This document shows positions 15,720-25,496 of a stretch of 34,824 bases of DNA, one piece after another. The notes beneath the pieces are model-generated. The model was not told where the DNA came from. It worked only from the letters and a program-made list of their open reading frames with translations, and ran no database searches. The first letter of the stretch is position 1; each line of letters opens with the position of its first letter. The DNA lies in contig JAFABD010000019.1 in the NCBI GenBank assembly GCA_023426225.1, positions 1 through 34,824 of the forward strand, in the 5' to 3' direction. Made by a program: the position numbers and the translations under genes. The DNA comes from Pseudomonadota bacterium (lineage in GTDB: Bacteria; Pseudomonadota; Alphaproteobacteria; Sphingomonadales; Sphingomonadaceae).

Positions 15720-16406
15720 ATGTCGTCCGCGCCGTCACCGCCCGCCCCCGCCCCGCTGCCCGATTTCGGCGGCGGGCTTCCCGCAGAACCGGTGGTGGCT
15801 CGCCTCTCCTCGCAGCCTGGCGTCCAGCGCGTGCCGCATCCCAAGGTGTCGCTGTTCATCGTGCGCGATTTCGTCGATCCGGCGCTCTGCGCCGCGCTGG
15901 TCGATCAGATCGACCGGCATCGACGGCCCTCGACGATCGCCGACGACACCGGCGAAGCCGCGTTCCGCACCAGCGAGACCTGCGACCTCGCCTCGGACGA
16001 GCCGTCGGTTGCCGAACTTCGCCGCCGGATCATCGCCCTCACCGGCCTGTCACCCGCACATGCCGAGCCGATGCAGGGGCAACGCTATGCCGTCGGACAG
16101 GAGTTCAAGGCGCACACCGACTATTTCGAACCCGACGGGCTCGATTATCTCCGCTTCTGCGAACGCTCGGGCCAGCGCAGCTGGACGGTGATGGTCTATC
16201 TGAACGCGGTCGAGGCCGGAGGCGCCACGCGGTTCAAGGTGATCGACAAGACCGTTCAGCCCGAACCGGGCAAGCTGCTCGCCTGGAACAATCGCCGCCC
16301 GGACGGTTCGCCCAACCCCGCGACGCTCCACCACGCGATGAAGGTTCGCGCAGGCACCAAATATGTCATTACCCAGTGGTTCCGCGAATTGCCGTGGCAG
16401 GGCTGA
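15720..16406 (+). CDS. Prolyl 4-hydroxylase-like 2-oxoglutarate/Fe(II) oxygenase
   Basis: The product is 228 residues. The P4Hc domain (about 40-225) has the iron ligands H132 and D134 in A-H-T-D-Y-F, the distal histidine H204, and the 2-oxoglutarate-binding K214 in A-G-T-K-Y. Motif spacing (H204 to K214) equals that of animal prolyl 4-hydroxylases. The segment after residue 152 (R-S-W-T-V-M-V-Y-L-N, then G-G-A-T-R-F) is the usual double-stranded beta-helix core. There is no signal peptide; the N-terminus is proline-rich. The start ATG 15720 has an AGGAAGGG ribosome site. The natural substrate is unknown. It is convergent with the TonB-dependent receptor gene. Confidence 0.9.
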   Translation: MSSAPSPPAPAPLPDFGGGLPAEPVVARLSSQPGVQRVPHPKVSLFIVRDFVDPALCAALVDQIDRHRRPSTIADDTGEAAFRTSETCDLASDEPSVAELRRRIIALTGLSPAHAEPMQGQRYAVGQEFKAHTDYFEPDGLDYLRFCERSGQRSWTVMVYLNAVEAGGATRFKVIDKTVQPEPGKLLAWNNRRPDGSPNPATLHHAMKVRAGTKYVITQWFRELPWQG

Positions 16407-16441
16407 CGCCGCCGCCACCGAACGACACCATCCGGAACGGC

Positions 16442-16472
16442 GGCAGGGCCCGGGCTGAACCCGGCCCCTGCC
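16442..16472. terminator. Hairpin between convergent oxygenase and receptor genes
   Basis: GGCAGGG (16442-16448) pairs with CCCTGCC (16466-16472), and CCGGG/CCCGG pairs inside with one C-C mismatch and a CTGAA loop. There is no T-run. It lies in the 73-bp gap between two gene ends, so a bidirectional terminator or mRNA-end structure is likely. Confidence 0.5.
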
Positions 16473-16479
16473 CCGCGCA

Positions 16480-19188
16480 TCAGAAATTGAGCGACAGCCC
16501 CAGCGTCGCCGTCGTGCCGACATTGTACAGGTTGTAATAGATCCGGTTCTTCCCCAGCTCCTGATACTCCTTGTACTTGGTGCCGGTGATGTTGCGCACC
16601 TCGAGCTTGGCTTCCATCTCGACCCCGGCGATCCGGATGCCCTGCCGCGCGACGAAATCCAGATGGACGCCCGGATATTCATAGATGTCGGGCAACAGCC
16701 CCGGCCCGCGCGAGGTCAGCCGCTTGCTGGCATAGGTGAACAACAGCGTCTGCTGCGACAGATGGTCCTGGTCCTCCAGCCCCACTTCCAGGTTGACCAG
16801 ATGGTCCGACTGGCCGGTCAGCGGGCGGGCATCGAGGAAATAGTCGCTCGCCGGACGCTCGGACGATCCGACCGCGCCGGTGAAGATCGTCGTCGTGTCG
16901 CCCGGGCGCACCTTCACCCGTGACTTCGAATAGGTATAGTTGGCGATCAGCACCGCGCGGCGCGAACCCCAGACGGGGATGTATTTCTGCGCCTCGACCT
17001 CGCCGCCCCACAGCGTCGCGCGCGGCGCATTGGCAAAGCTGGTGAACGGATCCTCGGCGATGAAGCTGCTATAGGTCTCGATCGGCTTGTCGATCTTCTT
17101 GTAAAAGCCCGCGAGCGAGACGCGCTGGTCGGGAGCGAAATACCACTCCCAGCGCGCATCGACATTGTACAACTGGCTGTCACGCAGCAACGGGTTGCCG
17201 CGGAACAGGCGGTTGGTCTCCGGATCATAATATTGCTGGAACAGCAGCTCGCGGAACTGCGGCCGCGCGATCGTTTTCGATCCGCTGACGCGCAGCTGCA
17301 TCTGCGGTGCGACTTCCCATGTCAGCGTCGCGGCGGGCAACAGATAGTCGCGCTCGATCTTGTTCGATGCGCCCGAATTGCTCGGCGTCGTGAACACCTG
17401 CAACGGCGACACCGTCTGGCGCGCCGTCTCGAACCGGAAACCGGCATCGAGCGTCAGGCCCGGCGCCAGCGTGACATTGCCCTTCAGATACGCCGCCTGG
17501 CTGAGCAGCGCGGCGCGGAACGCCGGATCGGTCTCGGTCGGCTCGACGATGTCGAGGTTGAACGCCTTGATGATCGCCCCGCCGAGCAGCAGGTCGGGGC
17601 GCAGCATGCTCACGCCGACCGGGAAATTCTCCAGACTGCCCGCGCGGATCTGAAACTCCCGCCGCGCCGAGGTGCGGCTCGTGTCCGAATAGGCATAGCC
17701 CGCGCTCATCGTCAGCGCCGGCGAGAACTTGTAGGAAAAGTCCAGCCCGCCCGAATAGAGGTCCTCGTTCAGCCGCGAAAAGGCGATGTCGGCCGATCCG
17801 AGCTGGTTGTCGAGGCGGTTGATGTAATTCCCGCCATAACCCGGAAACGCCCGTTCGGTCGCCAGCACATAGCCGATCGAGGTTTCGAACGGCGAGCGCC
17901 GCTTCGAATTGGCATAGCCAAGCCGAACGTCGACGCTCATCCCGCGGATCTTGAACTCGCCGACGAACTGCGTGTCGATCAGCTGGCGTTCGAACCATGC
18001 GGTATCCTGCAGCATCCGCTGGCGGTCGCCCGACGTATAGTCGATGCCGCGGCCGAGCCGCGCCTGCTTCAGCGTGTCGCGGATATACAGGTTGGTCCAG
18101 CGCAGCTTGTTGTCGCCGAACTCGAAACCCAGGCCCAGCAGCCCGTTCACCACCACGCGATTGTCGGTGATGACGCGCTCATAATCGAACCGCTTGCTCG
18201 AAAGGTCGGCCGAATCGGCGGCCTGTTGCGTCGCGTCGCGCGTCCGGAACTTGCTGCTGTACCCGGCCGCCGCGATCAGCCCCAGGCGAGCATCGTCGCC
18301 CGTATCGATCGCGGTGCCGGCGGTCAGGTTGGCCGACCAGTTGACCGGCATGTCGGTATTGCGCTGCAACAGCGCCGTGCGCGCATTGACGAGCTGCCCG
18401 GCGATCGCCTGCCGGTCGGCCAGGCTCAGGTCGCTGATCCGCTGGCGACCGTTGAAGAAGTTTTGGAGCGCGGGCGGCGTCCGGCGCGTGCCGTCGTCGA
18501 ACCCCGTCCAGTCGTTGCCGCCGCCGGCATAGACATAGCCGAGCTTGCCCGTCGTCCGGCTGTCGGCGCCCACGCTTCCCGAGATCGACAGGAAGCTCTC
18601 CTTGGGCACCGCCTTGGTCGTCAGGTTGATGACGCCGCCGCCGAACTCGCCGGGGAAATTGGGCGAATAGCTCTTCTGGACCAGCGATGAGGCGATGACG
18701 TTGGTGGGAAAGATGTCGAGCGGCACCACGCGGCGCAGCGGCTCCGGGCTCGGCAGCGGCGACCCGTTGAGCAGCGCCAGCGAATAGCGATCGCCGAGGC
18801 CGCGGACATAGACGAAGCCGTTGCCGACCACACTCAGGCCGGTGACGCGGCCCAGCGCGCCGGCAATGTCGCCCTCGCCGGTCCGCGCGATGTCGGCGCT
18901 CGACAGGACCGAGACGACCTGCGGCGTCGACCGGGTGACGTTGGCGCCGCGCCGGCCCACCACCACGATCTCGCCGCCGCCGCCGGGAACCGAAATGTCA
19001 GGTGCGGCCTGATCCTGCGCGGCCTGATCCTGCGCAGCATCGCCGCTCGCTTCGGCGGGAGTGCCTGCCTGCGGGGCGTCGGCGCGCGTCGCGGCGTCGG
19101 ACAGCGTGGTCTGGGCGTGGGCGGCAAGCGGCGCCGCCAGCGCGGTGGAAACGAGCAGCAGGCGTGCAAGCCCGGACGGCTTCGTCAT
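16480..19188 (-). CDS. TonB-dependent outer membrane receptor
   Basis: The product is 902 residues. A signal peptide (about 1-25, A-A-H-A-Q) is followed by an alanine/glutamine/aspartate-rich linker with the short tandem repeat AAQDQ, then a TonB-box-like E-I-V-V-V-G-R-R (73-80). The plug domain runs to about 190 (G-F-V-Y-V-R-G-L-G-D-R-Y and G-G-G-V-I-N-L-T-T-K), and the beta-barrel ends L-G-L-S-L-N-F with the terminal phenylalanine used for outer membrane assembly. There is no STN signalling domain, so it is a transporter rather than a transducer. The substrate is unknown. It lies 86 nt downstream of a large lipoprotein gene that has a Pho-box-like array upstream, which suggests uptake of a phosphorus-containing compound. 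The start is ATG 19188. Confidence 0.95.
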   Translation of the reverse strand: MTKPSGLARLLLVSTALAAPLAAHAQTTLSDAATRADAPQAGTPAEASGDAAQDQAAQDQAAPDISVPGGGGEIVVVGRRGANVTRSTPQVVSVLSSADIARTGEGDIAGALGRVTGLSVVGNGFVYVRGLGDRYSLALLNGSPLPSPEPLRRVVPLDIFPTNVIASSLVQKSYSPNFPGEFGGGVINLTTKAVPKESFLSISGSVGADSRTTGKLGYVYAGGGNDWTGFDDGTRRTPPALQNFFNGRQRISDLSLADRQAIAGQLVNARTALLQRNTDMPVNWSANLTAGTAIDTGDDARLGLIAAAGYSSKFRTRDATQQAADSADLSSKRFDYERVITDNRVVVNGLLGLGFEFGDNKLRWTNLYIRDTLKQARLGRGIDYTSGDRQRMLQDTAWFERQLIDTQFVGEFKIRGMSVDVRLGYANSKRRSPFETSIGYVLATERAFPGYGGNYINRLDNQLGSADIAFSRLNEDLYSGGLDFSYKFSPALTMSAGYAYSDTSRTSARREFQIRAGSLENFPVGVSMLRPDLLLGGAIIKAFNLDIVEPTETDPAFRAALLSQAAYLKGNVTLAPGLTLDAGFRFETARQTVSPLQVFTTPSNSGASNKIERDYLLPAATLTWEVAPQMQLRVSGSKTIARPQFRELLFQQYYDPETNRLFRGNPLLRDSQLYNVDARWEWYFAPDQRVSLAGFYKKIDKPIETYSSFIAEDPFTSFANAPRATLWGGEVEAQKYIPVWGSRRAVLIANYTYSKSRVKVRPGDTTTIFTGAVGSSERPASDYFLDARPLTGQSDHLVNLEVGLEDQDHLSQQTLLFTYASKRLTSRGPGLLPDIYEYPGVHLDFVARQGIRIAGVEMEAKLEVRNITGTKYKEYQELGKNRIYYNLYNVGTTATLGLSLNF

Positions 19189-19214
19189 GGTCAATCCCCG
19201 AAATGTAAAGACGG

Positions 19215-19247
19215 GGCGGGACGTCGCCACCCGGGCCACGTCCCGCC
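19215..19247 (-). other. Perfect 10-bp hairpin between lipoprotein and receptor genes
   Basis: GGCGGGACGT (19215-19224) and ACGTCCCGCC (19238-19247) form a perfect stem with a 13-nt loop in the 86-nt intercistronic gap. On the minus strand it is followed by CCCGTCTTTACATTT, a poor T-tract. It may act as a partial terminator or RNA stabiliser that sets different expression of the two genes. Confidence 0.6.
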
Positions 19248-19274
19248 TTGGTATCGCACTGCCTGTGGCCGGCC

Positions 19275-20873
19275 TCAGCTCGTGGGCAGGCTGGTGCAGG
19301 CGCCGGTGTTGCCCGAACCGAAGTTCGCGGTGGCGCTGTTGCAGGTCCAGCCCTGGAACCAGGTGTCGGTCGAACGGATCGCGCCGATAAAGCCCGCCTT
19401 TTCGAAGAAGGCGCCCAGCGTCGACGCGTCGAACGCCGTCACCGCCGCTTCCGAGGCGCCGTTGACGAATGCCGGCGTCCCCGCGAGCAGCGTCGTCAGC
19501 GTCGGCGTAAAGGCGTCGTTGTTGCCGTTCGCGCCCGAGCCGAAAATCGTCTGGACGTTCGCCGCCGTGACGCCGTTCGCACCCAGATACTTGGTCGACG
19601 CGCACTGCATCACCACCGAACGGAACACCGGCGGGCCGGCCTCGTCCTGCGCGGGATCGGCGGCCTGGATCGTGTTCGTGCGGCTGATGCGCAGGCACGG
19701 CAGGTCGGGGCTCACCACCACCGAATTGACCAGCGAGTAATCGGTGCCGCCACGCAGCAGGATCGCCGCCAGGTCCGCACCCGTGGTCGACCGCTGGAGG
19801 AAGGTCGCGTTCGACACCAGCGTGTTCTGGCGCGGCGTCTGGCCGTCATTGCTGTTGTCCGAATCGGCCTCGATCATCGCATCGCCGATGCCCGAGCGCT
19901 GGACCGCCAGCACATACTGGAAGTTCGCCTTGACGCCCGTGTCGGTGTCGAGATTGTCGTCCTCGGCGCCGACCGCGACGAAATACTTCATGTTCACCCG
20001 GCCGCCGAAGAATTCGGCCGCGTCGTCCGAGCTGTTGAAGCTCATGATGTGGTCGATCGTCGTGCCGGTGCCCACGCCCTCGGTCGTCAGCGACTGCAGT
20101 TCGGCATCGGCCGACAGGACATAGCCGGAGAAGCGGATCTGGACATAGCTCAGCTTGCCGCTGTTGTCGTTCGGCGTCGCGCCGCCATAGGTCGCCGGGT
20201 CGACCGCGCCTTCGGTCTGGCGTTCGCAGCCGACGGTGCCCGGGGTCGCGCCCGTCGCGGCGCAGTCGGTGATCGGCGCGCGGCCCATCAGCACCACGCC
20301 GCCCCACTGGCCCGACGCGCTGTCGCCGTTGAGGCCCAGCACATTGTCGCGGCTGGTAAAGACGATCGGCTGCGTGGGCGTGCCGACCGCGTTGATCTTG
20401 TTGCCGCGATTGACCGCCAGCCACGAGACGCCCGTGCCGCCGAAGACGATGACGCCGGGTTCGATCGACAGCGTCACGCTCTTCTCGCCCGCGACCGGGG
20501 TGGCGCCCAGGTCGCTGCCCACGTCGACGCGACCGCCGAGGCGATAGAGCAGGCCCGGCAGCTTGGGCAGGTTGGTGCTGACGTTGATCTTGGCCGGCAG
20601 CGTGCACACGCGCCATTCGCCCGTCGGGCCGGTGATGACGCCGCTGTCGGTCAGGCCCTGCGGGTCCGCGATCGTCGGGCAGCCGCTGGCCGCCTTCACC
20701 GTCCCGCCGGTCGGCGTCGGCGTCGGGGTCGGGGTGGTCGGCGTCGGATTGTTGATGATGACGTTGCCGCCGGTGCCCGGCGAGGCAATGTCGTTGGCGC
20801 CGTCACAGGCGGACAGCGCTGCGGCAGCGCAGCTGGTGGCTAGAACGAGGCTGACGCGTTTGAAGCTGGCCAT
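19275..20873 (-). CDS. Large outer-membrane lipoprotein paired with the TonB receptor
   Basis: The product is 532 residues. A lipoprotein signal peptide ends with lipobox L20-S-A-C23. A low-complexity linker of alternating T-P follows (about 43-59). The mature part is rich in G, N, D, T and V, with repeated short beta strands (V-I-V-F-G-G, A-L-V-type turns, W-G-G-V-V-L-M-G, D-D-A-A-E-F-F-G-G), resembling a right-handed beta-helix or other repetitive surface fold. Several cysteines may form disulfides. The precise family is not recognised. It precedes the TonB-dependent receptor on the same strand, so it may be a surface substrate-binding partner, in the manner of SusD, though not homologous to it by eye. 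The start is ATG 20873 with GGAG. Confidence 0.88.
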   Translation of the reverse strand: MASFKRVSLVLATSCAAAALSACDGANDIASPGTGGNVIINNPTPTTPTPTPTPTGGTVKAASGCPTIADPQGLTDSGVITGPTGEWRVCTLPAKINVSTNLPKLPGLLYRLGGRVDVGSDLGATPVAGEKSVTLSIEPGVIVFGGTGVSWLAVNRGNKINAVGTPTQPIVFTSRDNVLGLNGDSASGQWGGVVLMGRAPITDCAATGATPGTVGCERQTEGAVDPATYGGATPNDNSGKLSYVQIRFSGYVLSADAELQSLTTEGVGTGTTIDHIMSFNSSDDAAEFFGGRVNMKYFVAVGAEDDNLDTDTGVKANFQYVLAVQRSGIGDAMIEADSDNSNDGQTPRQNTLVSNATFLQRSTTGADLAAILLRGGTDYSLVNSVVVSPDLPCLRISRTNTIQAADPAQDEAGPPVFRSVVMQCASTKYLGANGVTAANVQTIFGSGANGNNDAFTPTLTTLLAGTPAFVNGASEAAVTAFDASTLGAFFEKAGFIGAIRSTDTWFQGWTCNSATANFGSGNTGACTSLPTS

Positions 20874-20995
20874 AAAGTCTCCGTTCCGGCAGGGCGCCGG
20901 GTTGTGCCGAGGGCGAATGCGCAGGATCGACTCGATGGCTCGATCGATCACATCCGGCGGCTAACGGGCTTGGATGACGCCAAAACGCGTTTTCA

Positions 20996-21024
20996 GAGAC
21001 AGTTGCGTGACTGTCATATGACAG
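20996..21024 (-). promoter_or_regulatory. Pho-box-like array (three 7-mers, 11-bp period)
   Basis: Reading the minus strand, the half-sites CTGTCAT (21018-21024), CAGTCAC (21007-21013) and CTGTCTC (20996-21002) are separated by 4 nt each. That gives the 11-bp spacing of PhoB half-sites. The first two together match 16 of 18 positions of the E. coli Pho box consensus as I remember it. The array lies about 120 nt upstream of the lipoprotein start. A 16-bp perfect palindrome, ACTGTCATATGACAGT (21010-21025), overlaps it and is an alternative reading as another operator. Confidence 0.65.
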
Positions 21025-21080
21025 TTCGAAGGCGTTGCGCGGATGCAATGCAGCATTGCCCCCGCACAATGCGCGGTCGG

Positions 21081-22409
21081 TCAGGGCGCGCGCACGATCC
21101 GCCCGGCCTGCATGACAAAGGTGACGCGGCGCAGATCGGCGGGCGCGACGCTCGGATCGCCAGCCACCGCGACCAGATCGGCCTCCAGCCCCGGCGCGAT
21201 CCGGCCGATGCGGTCGCCCATCCCCAGGATGCGCGCATTGCCCGCGGTCGCGATGCGCAGCGCCTCGGCCGGTGCCAGCCCCCATTGCGCCATCAGTTCG
21301 ACCTCGCGCGCGTTGTCGCCATGGCGAAACACCCCGGTGTCGCCGCCGACGCACAGCGTCACGCCCGATCGCAGCGCGGCGGCATAGCTTCGCCGCTTGA
21401 CCGCGATCGCCTCGGGTTCGGGCGTTCCCGCCTTCCATCCGGCATAGCGCGCGCTTGCCTCGCTCGCGGCCAGCGTCGGACACAGCGCCGTCCCGCGCGC
21501 CTGCATCAGCGCCAGCGTCTCGGGCGTCGCATCGTTGCCATGCTCGATCGTGTCGGCGCCGGCCAGCACCGCGCGGCGGATCCCCTCGGGCGTGCTCGCA
21601 TGGACCGCCACCTTGCGCCCGGCATCGTGCGCCGCCGCGACGGCGGCCGTCATTTCGGCCTGGCTGAAGGTCGGCCGGCTCGGCTCGCCCGGCGCCCAGC
21701 GATAATCGGCATAGAGCTTCACCCAGTCGGCGCCATGCGCGATCTGGCGCCGCACCGCCGCGACCAGCCCCTCGCCGCTCGCCTCCTCGGCGCCCTGCGG
21801 CACGTCGAAGGCATAGCCCTTGGGACCATAGGCGCCCGTGGCCACCAGCGCGCGACCGGCGATCAGCAGCCGCGGGCCGGGAACGATCCCTTGCGCGATC
21901 GCCGTCTTCAGCCCGGCATCGGCTTCCCCCGCGCCTTCGGTCCCCAGGTCGCGGACCGTCGTGAACCCGGCCATCAGCGTCGTCCGCGCCTGCGCCACCG
22001 CACGCGCGGTACGCAGCGCCAGCGGCTCCTTCATCACCTGGTCGTTCCAGCTCGTCTCGTCATAGGGGTGGAGAAACAGGTGGACGTGCAGGTCGATCAG
22101 CCCGGGGATCAGCGTCGTCCCGGCGAGCCGCAGCACCGTCGCGCCCGGCGGCGGCGTCACCGTTTCACCGACGCCCGCGATCCGGCCATGGTCGACCAGC
22201 ACCTTCCAGCCGGCATGGCTCACCCGGTCCTCGGCGGTGAACACGCGGTCGGGCACCAGCAGTACGGCCCCCGCGCCCGCATCGGCCGTTGGAACCGCGG
22301 GCGGTGCCGCGCCATTCTGCGCCTGTGCGCCGCCGGCCGTGACCGTGGCGACCAGCAGCGCCAGTCCCCGCACCGCCCCCATGCGCTTCCGTCCGTTCGC
22401 CCACGCCAT
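21081..22409 (-). CDS. Exported metal-dependent amidohydrolase
   Basis: The product is 442 residues from ATG 22409, with an n-region G-R-K-R, a hydrophobic core and an A-Q-A cleavage site. Amidohydrolase-superfamily metal ligands are visible: H-x-H in L-H-V-H-L, a candidate carbamylated lysine in W-V-K-L-Y, H in K-V-A-V-H-A-S, H in T-I-E-H-G and D in G-G-D-T-G. This set matches the imidazolonepropionase/Xaa-Pro dipeptidase-like group that hydrolyses amide bonds of dipeptides or cyclic amides in the periplasm. The substrate is not determined. ATG 22382 is a reasonable alternative start, which keeps the signal peptide. It lies upstream of and in the same direction as the lipoprotein/receptor pair, but the Pho-like array between them suggests a separate promoter for that pair. 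Confidence 0.9.
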   Translation of the reverse strand: MAWANGRKRMGAVRGLALLVATVTAGGAQAQNGAAPPAVPTADAGAGAVLLVPDRVFTAEDRVSHAGWKVLVDHGRIAGVGETVTPPPGATVLRLAGTTLIPGLIDLHVHLFLHPYDETSWNDQVMKEPLALRTARAVAQARTTLMAGFTTVRDLGTEGAGEADAGLKTAIAQGIVPGPRLLIAGRALVATGAYGPKGYAFDVPQGAEEASGEGLVAAVRRQIAHGADWVKLYADYRWAPGEPSRPTFSQAEMTAAVAAAHDAGRKVAVHASTPEGIRRAVLAGADTIEHGNDATPETLALMQARGTALCPTLAASEASARYAGWKAGTPEPEAIAVKRRSYAAALRSGVTLCVGGDTGVFRHGDNAREVELMAQWGLAPAEALRIATAGNARILGMGDRIGRIAPGLEADLVAVAGDPSVAPADLRRVTFVMQAGRIVRAP

Positions 22410-22491
22410 TCCGTTGCCCCCGATCGCGACCATCGCCGCGCATCCTGGCACCGGCACCGCCGCACGGGCAAGGCGAATGCCCGCAAAAGCA

Positions 22492-22527
22492 AAGAAGCCC
22501 GCGAGCCGTTCGGCCAGCGGGCTTCTT
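22492..22527 (-). terminator. Terminator after tRNA-Val
   Basis: AAGAAGCCCGC (22492-22502) and GCGGGCTTCTT (22517-22527) form a perfect 11-bp stem with a 14-nt loop directly after the tRNA-Val 3' end on the minus strand. It is followed by TTGCTTTTGC. Good intrinsic terminator. Confidence 0.88.
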
Positions 22528-22532
22528 CAAAA

Positions 22533-22607
22533 TGGTGGGCGCGGCAAGGATTGAACTTGCGACCCCTGCGGTGTGAACACAGTGCTCTACCACTGAGCTA
22601 CGCGCCC
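22533..22607 (-). tRNA. tRNA-Val (CAC)
   Basis: The reverse strand has acceptor GGGCGCG/CGCGCCC, D arm AGCTCAGTGGTAGAGC, anticodon stem CTGTG/CGCAG with loop TTCACAC (CAC), T arm GCAAG-TTCAATC-CTTGC, and an encoded CCA. It is followed by the terminator at 22492-22527. Confidence 0.95.
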
Positions 22608-22622
22608 ATTGCCTTGCGGCAA

Positions 22623-22682
22623 ATCCGGGAAGCGGGCCTTTAGGGCGCTGCGTTGCGCCTGTCCAGCCCCCAATTCCCGGAT
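22623..22682. repeat. Long-spaced inverted repeat between HU and tRNA-Val genes
   Basis: ATCCGGGAA (22623-22631) and TTCCCGGAT (22674-22682) are perfect 9-bp arms around a 42-nt centre that itself contains GGCGC/GCGCC. It sits directly after the HU stop codon and a TTTTTT run, so it could serve as the HU transcript end or shape the tRNA-Val promoter region. Confidence 0.45.
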
Positions 22683-22692
22683 CGCGAAAAAA

Positions 22693-22965
22693 TCAGTTCA
22701 CCGAGTCCTTCAGCACCTTGCCCGCCTTGAACTTGGGCTGGTTCGAAGCCTTGATGGTCATTTCCTCGCCCGTGCGCGGGTTGCGGCCGGTCGAAGCCTT
22801 GCGCTTGCTGACCGAGAACGTGCCGAAACCGACAAGGCGAACCTCGTCCCCCTTCTTCAGCGCCACGGTGATCGCGTCGAACACGGCCTCGACGGCCTTG
22901 GTGGCATCACCCTTGCCGAGGCCGGAGGTCTCCGCGACCTGACCGATCAGCTCTTGCTTGTTCAT
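22693..22965 (-). CDS. hupB: HU-family DNA-binding protein
   Basis: The product is 90 residues, the exact HU length. M-N-K-Q-E-L-I-G-Q-V-A begins the helical dimer core. V-G-F-G-T-F-S-V and the arm G-R-N-P-R-T-G-E with its proline near residue 63 are the DNA-intercalating parts. It is a nucleoid-associated, non-specific DNA-bending protein. The start ATG 22965 has a GGGGGA ribosome site. It lies directly downstream of lon on the same strand, the conserved lon-hup order of proteobacteria. The 134-nt gap contains a GGGGCC/GGCCCC hairpin (23027-23050) that may end the lon message. Confidence 0.97.
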   Translation of the reverse strand: MNKQELIGQVAETSGLGKGDATKAVEAVFDAITVALKKGDEVRLVGFGTFSVSKRKASTGRNPRTGEEMTIKASNQPKFKAGKVLKDSVN

Positions 22966-23099
22966 GTTGCTGGGATCCCCCTGATCAAAATGCGTCAAAA
23001 TGAATGAATCGCGGCGCGAAGCCGGAGGGGCCAGCAAGCACGCCGGCCCCGCCGCTGTCAAAGGCTTTCCCCGTGATTCGCTCGGAATTGACCTCAAAA

Positions 23100-25494
<2,395 letters not shown>

Positions 25495-25496
<2 letters not shown>

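Noticed and set aside
19014..19046. Tandem repeat in the TonB receptor N-terminus as a mobile or phase-variable repeat
   Set aside because: Only two 15-bp units, in frame (AAQDQ), in a low-complexity linker; too short to suggest phase variation.
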